A stretch of 64,000 nucleotides of DNA, taken from contig JAFSRX010000007.1 in assembly GCA_017445905.1 (NCBI GenBank), positions 1-64,000 on the forward strand, in the 5' to 3' direction. Shown here piece after piece: positions 22,762-31,844 of the stretch. Within the stretch, counting starts at the first letter, position 1. Each line of letters opens with the position of its first letter. The position numbers and the translations under genes were made by a program. Under the pieces are notes generated by a model. The model was not told the origin of the DNA. It saw nothing but the letters and a program-made list of their open reading frames with translations, and ran no database searches. Origin of the DNA: Eubacterium sp. Lineage in GTDB: Bacteria > Bacillota > Clostridia > Oscillospirales > Acutalibacteraceae.

Positions 22762-25700
22762 GTGAGTAAACTCACAAAAAGAGTTTTAGCAGTTTTTCTC
22801 TCGGCTTTACTGGCTGTATGTAGCATAGCAATGCCTGTTTCAGCTTTTGAAATGCCCGAAAAAACTACCGAAAAAGCAGAATATATCGAAGGTGAGGTTA
22901 TTGCTGTATTAAAAGATACTGCGCCGAAATCCTTCCTTAATTCAGGAAAAGCTGTTGCATCTTACGGCAAAGGCGTTAAGATGAACGATAGCTTTACTTA
23001 CAACAAGAAAAACGGAAAAATCAGAGCTGTTGTTCTTAAGTCTAACACAAAGTCAACAAAGACGATGCTTAAAGAGCTTAAGAAAAACGACCAGGTTAAA
23101 TACGCTTTCCCGAACTATAAGGTTAAGGTAAACTCAATAACCAACGATACATACAGCGAATATCAGTGGGCGCTTGATAATAATGGCGCAAGCGGGGGAA
23201 CAGTAGGTCTTGATACCAATGCTGATTCTCTTTGGGACGCTGCTGCATCTTCAGAAGAAGAGCAGGTTGTTGCTGTTGTTGATACAGGTATTGACTTTGA
23301 GCATGAGGATATCAAAGATATTCTCTGGAATAATCCTTACGGCTCAAAACTTGTTGGAAAACACGGTTACGATTTTTCAGATACTATTAAGGATCATTCT
23401 CCCCTTGACGATAATGGTCACGGAACACATGTTGCAGGTATTATCGCAGGTGTTGCCGATAATGAAAAGGGAATAAGCGGTATCAATAAGAGTAATACAA
23501 GAATTATGGCATGCAAATTCCTTGATGAAGCCGGAAGCGGCTCAACTGAGGGCGCTCTTGCAGCATATGAATACATAATGAGAGCTGTTGATCTTGGAAC
23601 GAATATCGTTGCAGTCAATAATTCGTGGGGTGGTCCCGGCGATGAAGCAGAGTTAATGCTCTTTGATGAGATTTTTGATGCGCTCGGTGAAAAGGGTGTT
23701 ATAACTCTTGCTGCAGCAGGAAATGAAGCAAGTGATTTATCGGATACAGGCGACGAGGATGACTTCTTCTTCGACGGACCCACATATGTTGTTCCTGCTA
23801 ATTCTTCAAGCAAATACTGCATAACAGTTGCAGCATCAAACGAAAAAGATGAGCTTGCTGATTTTTCTAACTACTCACCTGAGTATGTTGATGTTGCAGC
23901 TCCTGGTACTGATATTCTTTCAAGCGTTTCATATAATTGCTTTAATCCAACACTGTATGATAACGCAAAGAGAAATGCGATTTGTTCAGATTTCCAGGAT
24001 TATGAAGGAACGGTTTCAGAAAGCTCTTTCGGTTATCCGAAGTCTATCAGCATTGCAATTGAGGATGGTCAATTCTATGAGGTTCGCGGTATAGAATCTC
24101 AAACCGAGATATCGGATAAAGGCTTTGCGCTCAGTTCAAAATCAGTTCAGACAACCTTTATGGACGATGTTGAAGAAGACGAGAGCCGAATTTACGGCTT
24201 GGAAATTCCATATTCAGTTGAGGATGAAAACAAGGCTTATTCATTAAGCTTTATGTATAAAGCAAACAAGGGACTTTTGGGTTTTGTTTGCGATGTCCCT
24301 GCTGATTTCGATGTTGCAAAAGATTTTGAAGATCTTCCTATTGATTTTGATTCAGTTGTATATGGCGGCGAAATAGGAAACTATTGGGACCACTATCATT
24401 GCGACGTAAATCCTTCAGATAAATATTATGATAAGAAGCTCAAGGGCAAAGACAGAAAGATTGTTTTCATTATTGAAACATATGAAAAGGATACCCAGTT
24501 CAACATTGATGATATTGCAATAAGCGCACAGGATGTTAACGCAGATGATTTCGGAAAATATGATTTTTATAACGGAACATCAATGGCAACTCCTTATGTA
24601 ACAGGTGCTGTTGCTCTTGTTCATAACGCATTTCCCGACGCTGAAGCAGCAGAGGTTATCAATATTATTAAGAACACAGGAAGAGTTGTTCCTGAGCTTA
24701 AAGACAAGGTTGAAACTTCAAGAGTCCTCTCACTTGATAATACAGATAAGGCTCCTGCAATGCTTATCAGCGCAGTTTATGATGAAAACGGCAAGGTTGA
24801 GGTCAGCGGAGCATTTACTGAGGATACAACATTTAAAATCAATTCAAAAGCTGTAACTCCGATTGACGATTTCGGAAACACAGTTCTTTTTGACGATGAT
24901 TCATATAATACAAAGAAAGTTACTATTGAAGCTGAAAACGCATACGGCTCAGATAGCCTTTCAGTTCTTCTTTCAAACAAACCTTCTCCTGAATTGAATC
25001 CGATTGTCAGCGGTATGCCGATGATGAATTATTCAGGCGGATATTATATGCCACAGGGCGCAATCAGTATTCCTGCAGGTGACAAATCATATTTCGTAAG
25101 TGAAATGGGTGAAATCGGCTCAATTTACTATGATGAACTTGAAGAAACCTATTTATACGATGATATGTTACCTCAGATTAATCTTATAAGTCTTTTTGAT
25201 AAGCCTAATAATGTTATCGTTAAAAACGCAGCATATCTCGGCGGAAAGATCTATTTCACAGCAATAAATGAAATAAACTCAGACTATACGGGAATCACTC
25301 TCGGATATGATAGCGTATTCGGTGCAATCAACCTTGAAACAGGCGAAACAGAAACCTTCTGCGAAGCACCCGACGGCTCTGATATCGGAAGTGCGCTCGC
25401 TGTATTTAAGGGCAATATCTATGTTATTGGCGGTTATGACAGAGCTGAGCATACCTTCTCAAATGATGTTTATAAATTTAGCACTGGAAATAGTAAATTC
25501 ACAAAAACAAGTTATTCACTTCCTGAGGGAAGAGCATTCACCCGTTTCATTCAGTTTGGGGAAACACTTGTTGGTGTTTACGGCGCAAATGAAAGCGGAG
25601 CTCTTCCTAAGATTATTAAATTCAATGGAAGCAAATGGACCTATTCATCATTCGATGCTCAGAGCGATGATTTTGAAACATATTCATTTGATGATAAAGA

Positions 25701-26499
25701 TGTAAATGTTTACTACGGTAATGTTGGATACAGCGCAAAGGGACTTTATCTCAACGGCGCGTATATCTACGGTTTGGGAGATACATATATTTATACTTTA
25801 TCAACTGATAAACTTGTTGCTTCAAAATATTCTTTCTCAAATTCAATCGGTGAGAACAAACTCTTTGCAACAACTCTTCCCGGTTGCTTTATCGCTTATC
25901 CTTGCGGTGATGGCGGAGAAGAGGTATTCGGTTCATATATCGGCGATGACGACGATGAAAAACTTGGAGTTGCATATTGCTATAATATCAACAACAGCTA
26001 TGCCAAGGTTGACGACAGTAAATTAACTCACGCATATACTTCAGTTCCGATTGATGCAAGCTATGCATACGGTGATAAGGTAACTATTAAGGTTACTCCT
26101 GAAAAAGGATATATCATCAATTCAGTTAGTATCGACGGAATAAAGCTCAACGCAGGAACAACGGAAAAGACTGTTGTTCTCAATAAGGCAAAAACAACTG
26201 TTATGGCAACGACTAAGAAGGTTGCTCCAAACAAGGTAACTGGAGTTAAAGTTAAGCTCGACTCTAAGAAAAAGAAATACACTGTATCCTGGAAGAAGCC
26301 TTCAAGAGCTCAGGGATATCAGGTTCAGAGCTATGTTAACGGAAGCTGGAAAACTCTTAAAACAGTTAAATCAGGCGAAACTCTTAAATGCACTGTTACA
26401 AAATCAAAGGCAGGCAAGAAATTCAGAGTAAGAGCATATTCAAAGTATAATTCAAAAACATACTACGGATTATGGTCATCAACATATACAGTTAAATAA
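22762..26499 (+). CDS. Large secreted S8 family serine protease (subtilase)
   Basis: This 1245-aa exported protein has a signal peptide at residues 1-28 (ends PVSA), then an inhibitor-like propeptide (about 40-125). The catalytic domain has the full triad: Asp174 (VVDTGIDFEHED), His220 (DNGHGTHVAG) and Ser607 (NGTSMATPYVTG), with Asn in NNSWGGPG. Some 225 residues lie between AAPG (379-382) and Ser607, where most subtilases have about 20, so a domain is inserted there. A beta-propeller-like region (about 760-1080, kelch-like VIGGYDRAEHTFSNDVYKF) and a C-terminal Fn3-like module follow. I chose GTG 22762, 8 nt after AAAGGAG. No wall anchor is seen. Likely an extracellular or surface protease. 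Confidence 0.92.
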   Translation: MSKLTKRVLAVFLSALLAVCSIAMPVSAFEMPEKTTEKAEYIEGEVIAVLKDTAPKSFLNSGKAVASYGKGVKMNDSFTYNKKNGKIRAVVLKSNTKSTKTMLKELKKNDQVKYAFPNYKVKVNSITNDTYSEYQWALDNNGASGGTVGLDTNADSLWDAAASSEEEQVVAVVDTGIDFEHEDIKDILWNNPYGSKLVGKHGYDFSDTIKDHSPLDDNGHGTHVAGIIAGVADNEKGISGINKSNTRIMACKFLDEAGSGSTEGALAAYEYIMRAVDLGTNIVAVNNSWGGPGDEAELMLFDEIFDALGEKGVITLAAAGNEASDLSDTGDEDDFFFDGPTYVVPANSSSKYCITVAASNEKDELADFSNYSPEYVDVAAPGTDILSSVSYNCFNPTLYDNAKRNAICSDFQDYEGTVSESSFGYPKSISIAIEDGQFYEVRGIESQTEISDKGFALSSKSVQTTFMDDVEEDESRIYGLEIPYSVEDENKAYSLSFMYKANKGLLGFVCDVPADFDVAKDFEDLPIDFDSVVYGGEIGNYWDHYHCDVNPSDKYYDKKLKGKDRKIVFIIETYEKDTQFNIDDIAISAQDVNADDFGKYDFYNGTSMATPYVTGAVALVHNAFPDAEAAEVINIIKNTGRVVPELKDKVETSRVLSLDNTDKAPAMLISAVYDENGKVEVSGAFTEDTTFKINSKAVTPIDDFGNTVLFDDDSYNTKKVTIEAENAYGSDSLSVLLSNKPSPELNPIVSGMPMMNYSGGYYMPQGAISIPAGDKSYFVSEMGEIGSIYYDELEETYLYDDMLPQINLISLFDKPNNVIVKNAAYLGGKIYFTAINEINSDYTGITLGYDSVFGAINLETGETETFCEAPDGSDIGSALAVFKGNIYVIGGYDRAEHTFSNDVYKFSTGNSKFTKTSYSLPEGRAFTRFIQFGETLVGVYGANESGALPKIIKFNGSKWTYSSFDAQSDDFETYSFDDKDVNVYYGNVGYSAKGLYLNGAYIYGLGDTYIYTLSTDKLVASKYSFSNSIGENKLFATTLPGCFIAYPCGDGGEEVFGSYIGDDDDEKLGVAYCYNINNSYAKVDDSKLTHAYTSVPIDASYAYGDKVTIKVTPEKGYIINSVSIDGIKLNAGTTEKTVVLNKAKTTVMATTKKVAPNKVTGVKVKLDSKKKKYTVSWKKPSRAQGYQVQSYVNGSWKTLKTVKSGETLKCTVTKSKAGKKFRVRAYSKYNSKTYYGLWSSTYTVK

Positions 26500-26532
26500 A
26501 AGGGGCTGTAAAAAAAGAGCCAGAATTAAAAT

Positions 26533-26573
26533 CGACTGCATTCCGCCGAAAAGGTAGGAATGCAGTCTTTTTA
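26533..26573 (+). terminator. Terminator after the subtilase
   Basis: GACTGCATTCC and GGAATGCAGTC form an 11-bp stem around GCCGAAAAGGTA, followed by TTTTTA. It lies 33 bp after the stop codon. Confidence 0.88.
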
Positions 26574-26599
26574 GTGATATAATTTAGTTGTATGAAAAA

Positions 26600-26900
26600 C
26601 AATATCACTGAGGTATATAATACACCATAGGTATAGGGGACGGTTACTTGTACCTTCTTTTGTTTATTCTCTACTGATGTATGGAGGCTGCGTCTATTCG
26701 TACGCTATGGCGACGCACCTCCGAACGCAATTCAAGAAAAAACGGTGCTTGGAGAGGAACGTCCCCGTGTGCTGAAAAGGCAACGGCCGTTATTCAAGGT
26801 ATGTGTAGTGTTTACAAGGGGTCAGACCCCCTGTAAACACTAACTTCTCATTTAATATAATCGCTTCGCTCAGATTTTAATTTTCAATTAATATTAATAT
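26600..26900. repeat. Gene-free stretch with REP-like palindrome and heptamer end
   Basis: The 484-bp gap before the arabinose operon holds no gene. It contains AGGGGACGGTTACTTGTACC and AACGTCCCCGTG, sequences of the kind that flank REP-associated transposases in Firmicutes, but no transposase. A long palindrome spans 26807-26841 (arms AGTGTTTACA and TGTAAACACT, core GGGGTCAGACCCC). Then ATCGCTTCGCTCAGATTTTAATTTTCAAT near 26864-26890 resembles an inverted end of the heptamer family. Confidence 0.5.
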
Positions 26901-26912
26901 TTTATAAAAACA

Positions 26913-26941
26913 TTGCAAAAAATTGAAAATTGTTGTAATAT
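26913..26941 (+). promoter_or_regulatory. Sigma-A promoter of the arabinose operon
   Basis: TTGCAA (26913-26918) and TAATAT (26936-26941), 17-bp spacer, 42 bp before the GTG start of the kinase. No obvious AraR-type palindrome was identified around it. Confidence 0.6.
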
Positions 26942-26983
26942 ATTCTTTGTATGTATGTAATATAAATATTTCGGAGGTGTGTT

Positions 26984-28558
26984 GTGAAAAAATACGTTTT
27001 AAGCGGAAAAGAATCCCTCGGAATTGAATTCGGCTCAACGAGAATAAAGGCGGTTTTAATTGATGAAAACTGCACTCCCGTTGCTTTCGGAGGCTTTAAC
27101 TGGGAAAACAGCCTTAAAGACGGAATATGGACCTATCCTTTGTCACTCGTCTGGGAAGGCTTGCAGAGTGCTTACGAAGAACTCAACAATGATGTTTTTG
27201 AAAAAACAGGCGAATATATAACCAATCTTTCATCAATCGGATTTTCTGCAATGATGCACGGATATCTTCCCTTTGATAAAGATGGCAATCAGCTCGCCGA
27301 GTTCAGAACCTGGAGAAATACAATAACTGCTCAGGCAGCGGGCGAGCTTACCCGGCTTTTCAGTTTCAATATTCCTCAACGCTGGAGCATTGCTCATTTA
27401 TACCAGGCAATACTAAACGGCGAAGAACATGTTAACGATATTTCATTTTTAACAACTTTGGCGGGTTATGTTCATTGGAAGCTCAGCGGAGAAAAAGTTC
27501 TCGGTATCGGCGAGGCTTCGGGTATGTTCCCGATAAACTGCAGTAAAAAGAATTATAACTCTGATATGCTCGATAAGTTTTCATCTCTTGAAAAAGTTAA
27601 AGAGTGTAAATGGAATATAAGAGAAATTCTCCCAAAGGTTCTTTCAGCAGGCGAAAACGCTGGATATCTTACCGAGGAAGGCGCAAAGCTCCTTGATAAA
27701 AGCGGAAAGCTCAGAGCCGGAGTTCCTATGTGTCCTCCCGAAGGTGATGCAGGAACCGGAATGGTTGCAACAAACAGCATAACCGAGAGAACGGGCAATG
27801 TCAGTGCCGGAACATCAATTTTCTCAATGGTTGTTCTTGAAAAGCCTCTTAAAAAGGTTTATGAGGAGATTGATATTGTAACAACTCCAACAGGAAGCGA
27901 TGTTGCAATGGTCCACTGCAATAACTGCTGCACGGACCTTGACTATTGGGTAAATATCTTTGCTGAGTTTGCAAAGCAGACAGGCAGCGATATGCCAAAA
28001 TATAAGATTTATGATCTGCTCTATGAAGCAGCGCTCGGCGGTGATTCCGACTGTGGCGGACTTGTTAATATAAACTATTTTTCCGGCGAGCCTGTTTCAC
28101 ATACTGAGGACGGAAGACCGATGTTTCTCAGAAGTCAGAACAGCACTTTCAATCTTGCAAACTTCTTCAGAGCTCAGATATACAGCACTATGTCAACTCT
28201 CAAAATCGGAATGAAATTCCTTGAAGATGAGGGAGTTGAAATAGACAGACTTATGGGCCACGGCGGACTGTTTAAAACTCCTGTTGTTGGTCAGAAAATT
28301 ATGGCTGGAGCAATGAATGCACCTGTTTCCGTTATGGAAACCGCAAGCGAAGGCGGCGCCTGGGGAATGGCAGTTCTTGCAAAATATTCAACAGAAAACG
28401 AAAAAACCCTTGAGGATTATTTAAACGATAAGGTTTTCGCTGATTGCAAGAGCACAACAATAAATCCCGATCCCGAAGACGTTAAAGGATTTGAAAAATA
28501 TATGGAAACCTATGTGGCAGCTCTTGAAGCTGAAAAGGCTGCATATCAGAATATATAA
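26984..28558 (+). CDS. FGGY-family sugar kinase, probable L-ribulokinase
   Basis: This 524-aa kinase has the N-terminal phosphate loop SLGIEFGSTRIKAVLID, an FGGY-family substrate region (FSAMMHGYLPFD), and the C-terminal nucleotide-binding part (LMGHGGLFKTPVVGQ, then SEGGAWGMAVLA). It is not a close match to classical AraB and would often be labelled xylulokinase-like. Since araA and araD follow at once (12 bp and 3 bp gaps), phosphorylation of L-ribulose is the most likely role. Starts with GTG at 26984, after CGGAGGTG. This form of the operon, with a non-AraB kinase, is an inference from context rather than from motif identity. Confidence 0.85.
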   Translation: MKKYVLSGKESLGIEFGSTRIKAVLIDENCTPVAFGGFNWENSLKDGIWTYPLSLVWEGLQSAYEELNNDVFEKTGEYITNLSSIGFSAMMHGYLPFDKDGNQLAEFRTWRNTITAQAAGELTRLFSFNIPQRWSIAHLYQAILNGEEHVNDISFLTTLAGYVHWKLSGEKVLGIGEASGMFPINCSKKNYNSDMLDKFSSLEKVKECKWNIREILPKVLSAGENAGYLTEEGAKLLDKSGKLRAGVPMCPPEGDAGTGMVATNSITERTGNVSAGTSIFSMVVLEKPLKKVYEEIDIVTTPTGSDVAMVHCNNCCTDLDYWVNIFAEFAKQTGSDMPKYKIYDLLYEAALGGDSDCGGLVNINYFSGEPVSHTEDGRPMFLRSQNSTFNLANFFRAQIYSTMSTLKIGMKFLEDEGVEIDRLMGHGGLFKTPVVGQKIMAGAMNAPVSVMETASEGGAWGMAVLAKYSTENEKTLEDYLNDKVFADCKSTTINPDPEDVKGFEKYMETYVAALEAEKAAYQNI

Positions 28559-28570
28559 GGAGAAAAAACT

Positions 28571-30043
28571 ATGGCTATTAAAGATTATGAATTCTGGTTC
28601 GTTGTCGGAACTCAGTTCTTATACGGAGAAGATATTTTTGAAACAATAGATGCCCATTCAGCCGAGATGGCTGCTGAGTGGAGCGCAAAACTTCCCTGTA
28701 AGGTTGTTGCAAAGCCCTGTGTTAAAACTTCAAAAGAAATACTCGACATAATGCAGGCTGCAAACAATGATGAACACTGCGCAGGCGTTATCACCTGGAT
28801 GCATACCTTCTCACCTTCAAAGATGTGGATTGCAGGCTTCAATGCTCTTGAAAAACCCTTCCTCCACATTAATACTCAGTATAACCGCGATATTCCGTGG
28901 GGTGATATTGATATGGACTTTATGAATCTCAATCAGTCCGCTCACGGTGACAGAGAACACGGCTATATTACTGCAAGAATGAGAATGAAACAAAAGGTTG
29001 CAGCAGGCTATTGGAAGGATGAAGCATTCCAGAGTAAAATCGGCGTATGGATGAGAGCCGCTGTCGGCGCTATGGAGTCAAGAAAACTCAGAGTTCTTCG
29101 TATCTCCGATAATATGAGAAATGTTGCAGTAACCGATGGTGATAAGATTGAAGCTCAGATTAAACTCGGCTGGCAGGTTGACCACTACGGAGTCGGTGAT
29201 ATAATCAAACTCGTCAATGCAGTTACCGAGGAAGAAATCGACGCTCAGATGGCTGAATATGAAGCTAATTACGTTATGGATACCGATAATATTGATTCAG
29301 TTCGCTATCAGGCGAGAGAAGAGGTTGCGCTTAAAAAATTCCTTGAAAAAGAGGGCTTTGGCGCATTCCACACCAATTTTGAAGACCTTCAGGAATTAAA
29401 ACAGCTTCCGGGTCTTGCTGCTCAGGATTTAATGCGCCAGGGCTATGGCTTCGGTGCTGAGGGCGACTGGAAGGTTGCAGCAATGACAAGAATAATGAAA
29501 CTTATGAGCGAGGGTATGGAAGGCGGAACAGCCTTTATGGAGGATTACACCTATCATTTCGAGCCCGGTAACGAAATGCTCCTCGGATCCCATATGCTTG
29601 AGGTTTGCCCGACCATTGCTGCTGAAAAAGCAAAAATTCAGGTTCACCACCTTGGAATAGGCGACAGAGAAGACCCCGCACGTCTTGTTTTCAAAGCTCA
29701 GACAGGTAACGCAATTGTTGTTACTCTCGTTGATATGGGCGACAGACTCAGAATGATTGTTAACGATGTTGAATGCAAGAAACAGGAAAACGAAATGCCG
29801 AAACTTCCCGTTGCAGGCGTTTTATGGAAGCCGCTTCCGTGTCTTCAGACCTCTGCTGAGGCTTGGATTTATGCAGGCGGCGCCCACCACAGCGTTCTTT
29901 CATACACCCTCACTGCAGAGCATATGCGTGATTTTGCAGAGATTATGGGCATCGAATTTGTTCATATCAATAAGGATACAGAAATTAACGAATTCAGAAA
30001 AGAATTATTCTTTAATGATGTTGCATATAAATTGGGAGTATAA
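28571..30043 (+). CDS. araA: L-arabinose isomerase
   Basis: This 490-aa enzyme isomerises L-arabinose to L-ribulose using a divalent metal. The N-terminal block FWFVVGTQFLYGEDIF, the MHTFSPSKMWIAG segment and the LNQSAHGDREHGYI stretch are diagnostic of AraA. Later, YGFGAEGDWKVAAM and YTYHFEPGNEMLLGSHMLEV carry metal-binding Glu and His, and IQVHHLGIGDREDPARLVF and GAHHSVLSYTL complete the active site. Length is normal. AAGGAG lies before the ATG, and the gene sits between the kinase and araD in one operon. Confidence 0.97.
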   Translation: MAIKDYEFWFVVGTQFLYGEDIFETIDAHSAEMAAEWSAKLPCKVVAKPCVKTSKEILDIMQAANNDEHCAGVITWMHTFSPSKMWIAGFNALEKPFLHINTQYNRDIPWGDIDMDFMNLNQSAHGDREHGYITARMRMKQKVAAGYWKDEAFQSKIGVWMRAAVGAMESRKLRVLRISDNMRNVAVTDGDKIEAQIKLGWQVDHYGVGDIIKLVNAVTEEEIDAQMAEYEANYVMDTDNIDSVRYQAREEVALKKFLEKEGFGAFHTNFEDLQELKQLPGLAAQDLMRQGYGFGAEGDWKVAAMTRIMKLMSEGMEGGTAFMEDYTYHFEPGNEMLLGSHMLEVCPTIAAEKAKIQVHHLGIGDREDPARLVFKAQTGNAIVVTLVDMGDRLRMIVNDVECKKQENEMPKLPVAGVLWKPLPCLQTSAEAWIYAGGAHHSVLSYTLTAEHMRDFAEIMGIEFVHINKDTEINEFRKELFFNDVAYKLGV

Positions 30044-30046
30044 ATA

Positions 30047-30754
30047 ATGCTGGAAGAATTAAAACAAAAGGTTTTTGAAGCTAATTTAAAGCTCGTTGAC
30101 TATAATTTAGTTGTTCTTACCTGGGGCAATGTTTCAGGAATAGACCGAGAAAAAGGACTATTTGTTATCAAACCTTCAGGTGTTCCCTACGATACTATGA
30201 CCGCCGACGATATGGTTGTTATGGACTTAAATGGAAACAAGGTTGAGGGAAAACTCAACCCCTCTTCCGATACTCCGACCCATATGGCGCTATACAATGC
30301 TTTTGAGGATATCGGAGGCGTTGTTCACACTCATTCACCCTGGGCATGCTCCTGGGCGCAGGCCGGAAGGGATATTCCCGCATATGGAACAACTCATGCC
30401 GATTTTGCAAACGGCTGCGTTCCCTGTACAAGAGGACTTACCGAGGAGGAAGTCAACGGTGAATACGAGCTTAATACAGGTAAGGTTATTATCGAAGATT
30501 TTGAAAAAAGAGGAATATCTCCCGAGGAATGTCCTGCGGTATTAATCCACCGCCACGGACCGTTTACCTGGGGAAAAGATGCGTTTAAGGCTGTTGATAA
30601 TGCTCTTATTCTTGAAGAGGTTGCAAAAATGGCTCATCAGACCGAGCTTATTGCTTCATTCGATAAGTCTTATAATATCGGAATTGAAGATTATCTTCTT
30701 GATAAACACTATCAGAGAAAGCACGGAAAAAACGCTTATTACGGTCAGAAATAA
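30047..30754 (+). CDS. araD: L-ribulose-5-phosphate 4-epimerase
   Basis: This 235-aa class II aldolase-fold enzyme epimerises L-ribulose-5-phosphate to D-xylulose-5-phosphate. Diagnostic parts are [10 protein letters not shown] near residue 25, [21 protein letters not shown], and the zinc-binding [15 protein letters not shown] with its His pair. A third His lies in [12 protein letters not shown], and the [16 protein letters not shown] tail is typical. L-fuculose-phosphate aldolase is a relative, but the operon settles the role. The gene begins 3 bp after the araA stop and completes the pathway to the pentose phosphate pool. Confidence 0.97.
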   Translation: MLEELKQKVFEANLKLVDYNLVVLTWGNVSGIDREKGLFVIKPSGVPYDTMTADDMVVMDLNGNKVEGKLNPSSDTPTHMALYNAFEDIGGVVHTHSPWACSWAQAGRDIPAYGTTHADFANGCVPCTRGLTEEEVNGEYELNTGKVIIEDFEKRGISPEECPAVLIHRHGPFTWGKDAFKAVDNALILEEVAKMAHQTELIASFDKSYNIGIEDYLLDKHYQRKHGKNAYYGQK

Positions 30755-30758
30755 TGTC

Positions 30759-30787
30759 TTGACAAGTAATAGCAATAGGGCTATAAT
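30759..30787 (+). promoter_or_regulatory. Consensus sigma-A promoter of the thiT riboswitch transcript
   Basis: TTGACA (30759-30764), 17-bp spacer, TATAAT (30782-30787): a full consensus promoter beginning 4 bp after the araD stop. Transcription would start just upstream of the TPP aptamer. Confidence 0.9.
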
Positions 30788-30796
30788 ACCAAAGAA

Positions 30797-30880
30797 CCTA
30801 ATAAGTCAGGGGTGCCGAAAGGCTGAGATTATACCCATAAGAAGCTCGATAATGCGAGCTTTTGAGACGAGTATAAATTA
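30797..30880 (+). promoter_or_regulatory. TPP (thiamine pyrophosphate) riboswitch
   Basis: The core GGGGTGCC, GGCTGAGA and ACCC of the pyrimidine-sensing half matches the THI element exactly. The second half keeps the GATAATGC loop inside a GCTC/GAGC stem. The usual AGGGA segment that closes the pyrophosphate-sensing side is not obvious, so this is a divergent aptamer. It sits between a consensus promoter and an intrinsic terminator upstream of the thiamine transporter gene thiT. The likely mechanism is ligand-induced transcription termination. Confidence 0.85.
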
Positions 30881-30883
30881 CTG

Positions 30884-30907
30884 AAACCCCGTAATTTTAC
30901 GGGGTTT
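30884..30907 (+). terminator. Riboswitch expression-platform terminator
   Basis: AAACCCCGTAA pairs with TTACGGGGTTT and runs into TTTTTC, immediately after the TPP aptamer and 45 bp before the thiT start. It is the probable OFF-state hairpin. Confidence 0.85.
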
Positions 30908-30951
30908 TTCTTTTGGCTTATAAGAGTTTTAAAGTTGAAAGGAGAAAAAAT

Positions 30952-31608
30952 ATGAATTCAAAAACAAAAAGACTAACAACAACGGGCGTCCTTATCGCAC
31001 TGGGGACAATTCTCAGTATGATTGAGGTTTATAAACTTCCCTTTGGCGGATCAATAACTCTTGCGGGAATGGTTCCCGTTGTTATTATCGGATATAAGTA
31101 CGGTATAAAATGGGGATTCTTTTCAGGTGTTGTTTTTGGCGTTATCCAGGCAATCCTCGGTGCAACCTCCTCCCAGGCTTTTGCAGGAATGTATGACCCG
31201 AAGAATGCGGCGAAATCTGTTTTCAACATAGTTCTTATGGCACTTCTTGATTACATTATTGCTTTTTCAGTTCTCGGACTTTCGGGAATCTTTAAAAACA
31301 GGATTAAAAACGATACTGTTGCTCTGGCTCTCGGTGCAGGGTGCGCATGCTTCTTCAGATTCATTGCTCATTTTCTTTCGGGATGGATTCTCTGGGGAAG
31401 CTATGCGGAGTGGTTTTTTACCGAACAGATGAATAACAGCTTTGGAAAAAACGTACTAAGCAAGTTCTCTGGTCAGGGTCTTTCCGTTATCTATTCAGCA
31501 GTTTATAACGGAAGCTATATGTTGCCTGAAATAATCATAACAGTTATCGTTTGCGTTATTCTGATTTCAGTTAAACCACTTAAAAAGATTATAATAACAG
31601 AAGAATAA
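30952..31608 (+). CDS. thiT: Energy-coupled thiamine transporter S component ThiT
   Basis: This 218-aa membrane protein has six helices and is the thiamine-binding subunit of an ECF transporter. ThiT marks are YGIKWGFFSGVVFGVIQAIL, with its conserved Trp, and HFLSGWILWGSYAE, which carries aromatic residues of the binding site. The end YNGSYMLPEI also fits. It needs the shared EcfA/A'/T energising module, which is not in this window. The ATG at 30952 follows AAAGGAG. The TPP riboswitch directly upstream confirms thiamine as the substrate. Confidence 0.96.
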   Translation: MNSKTKRLTTTGVLIALGTILSMIEVYKLPFGGSITLAGMVPVVIIGYKYGIKWGFFSGVVFGVIQAILGATSSQAFAGMYDPKNAAKSVFNIVLMALLDYIIAFSVLGLSGIFKNRIKNDTVALALGAGCACFFRFIAHFLSGWILWGSYAEWFFTEQMNNSFGKNVLSKFSGQGLSVIYSAVYNGSYMLPEIIITVIVCVILISVKPLKKIIITEE

Positions 31609-31618
31609 TCATAAGAAT

Positions 31619-31646
31619 CGCACAGGGGGGACAGACACCCTGTGCG
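31619..31646 (+). repeat. REP-like palindrome after thiT
   Basis: CGCACAGGG (31619-31627) and CCCTGTGCG (31638-31646) surround GGGACAGACA. The core GGGGxCAGACxCCC is shared with the palindrome at 26807-26841. No T run follows, so it is more like a dispersed palindrome than a terminator. Confidence 0.55.
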
Positions 31647-31746
31647 AATTTGTTTACAAGGTTGTTTTTTATTGTGATATATAAATAAGATTTTTACCTG
31701 TTTAGTAATTCTTATTTTAATATTTAATGAATTTTATTATTTTCTA

Positions 31747-31774
31747 TTGAAATTTCAGGTAAAATTGTTATAAT
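31747..31774 (+). promoter_or_regulatory. Sigma-A promoter of pckG
   Basis: TTGAAA (31747-31752) and TATAAT (31769-31774), 16-bp spacer, 71 bp upstream of the ATG. Confidence 0.65.
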
Positions 31775-31844
31775 TATACTGACAAAAAAGGCTTGCACTT
31801 TTTTGAGACAGTTAAACAAATCAATAATTTTAAGGAGATAAATT

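Noticed and set aside
26600-26850. Remnant transposase gene in the gap before the arabinose operon
   Set aside because: Only REP-like DNA motifs are visible; no reading frame with transposase residues.
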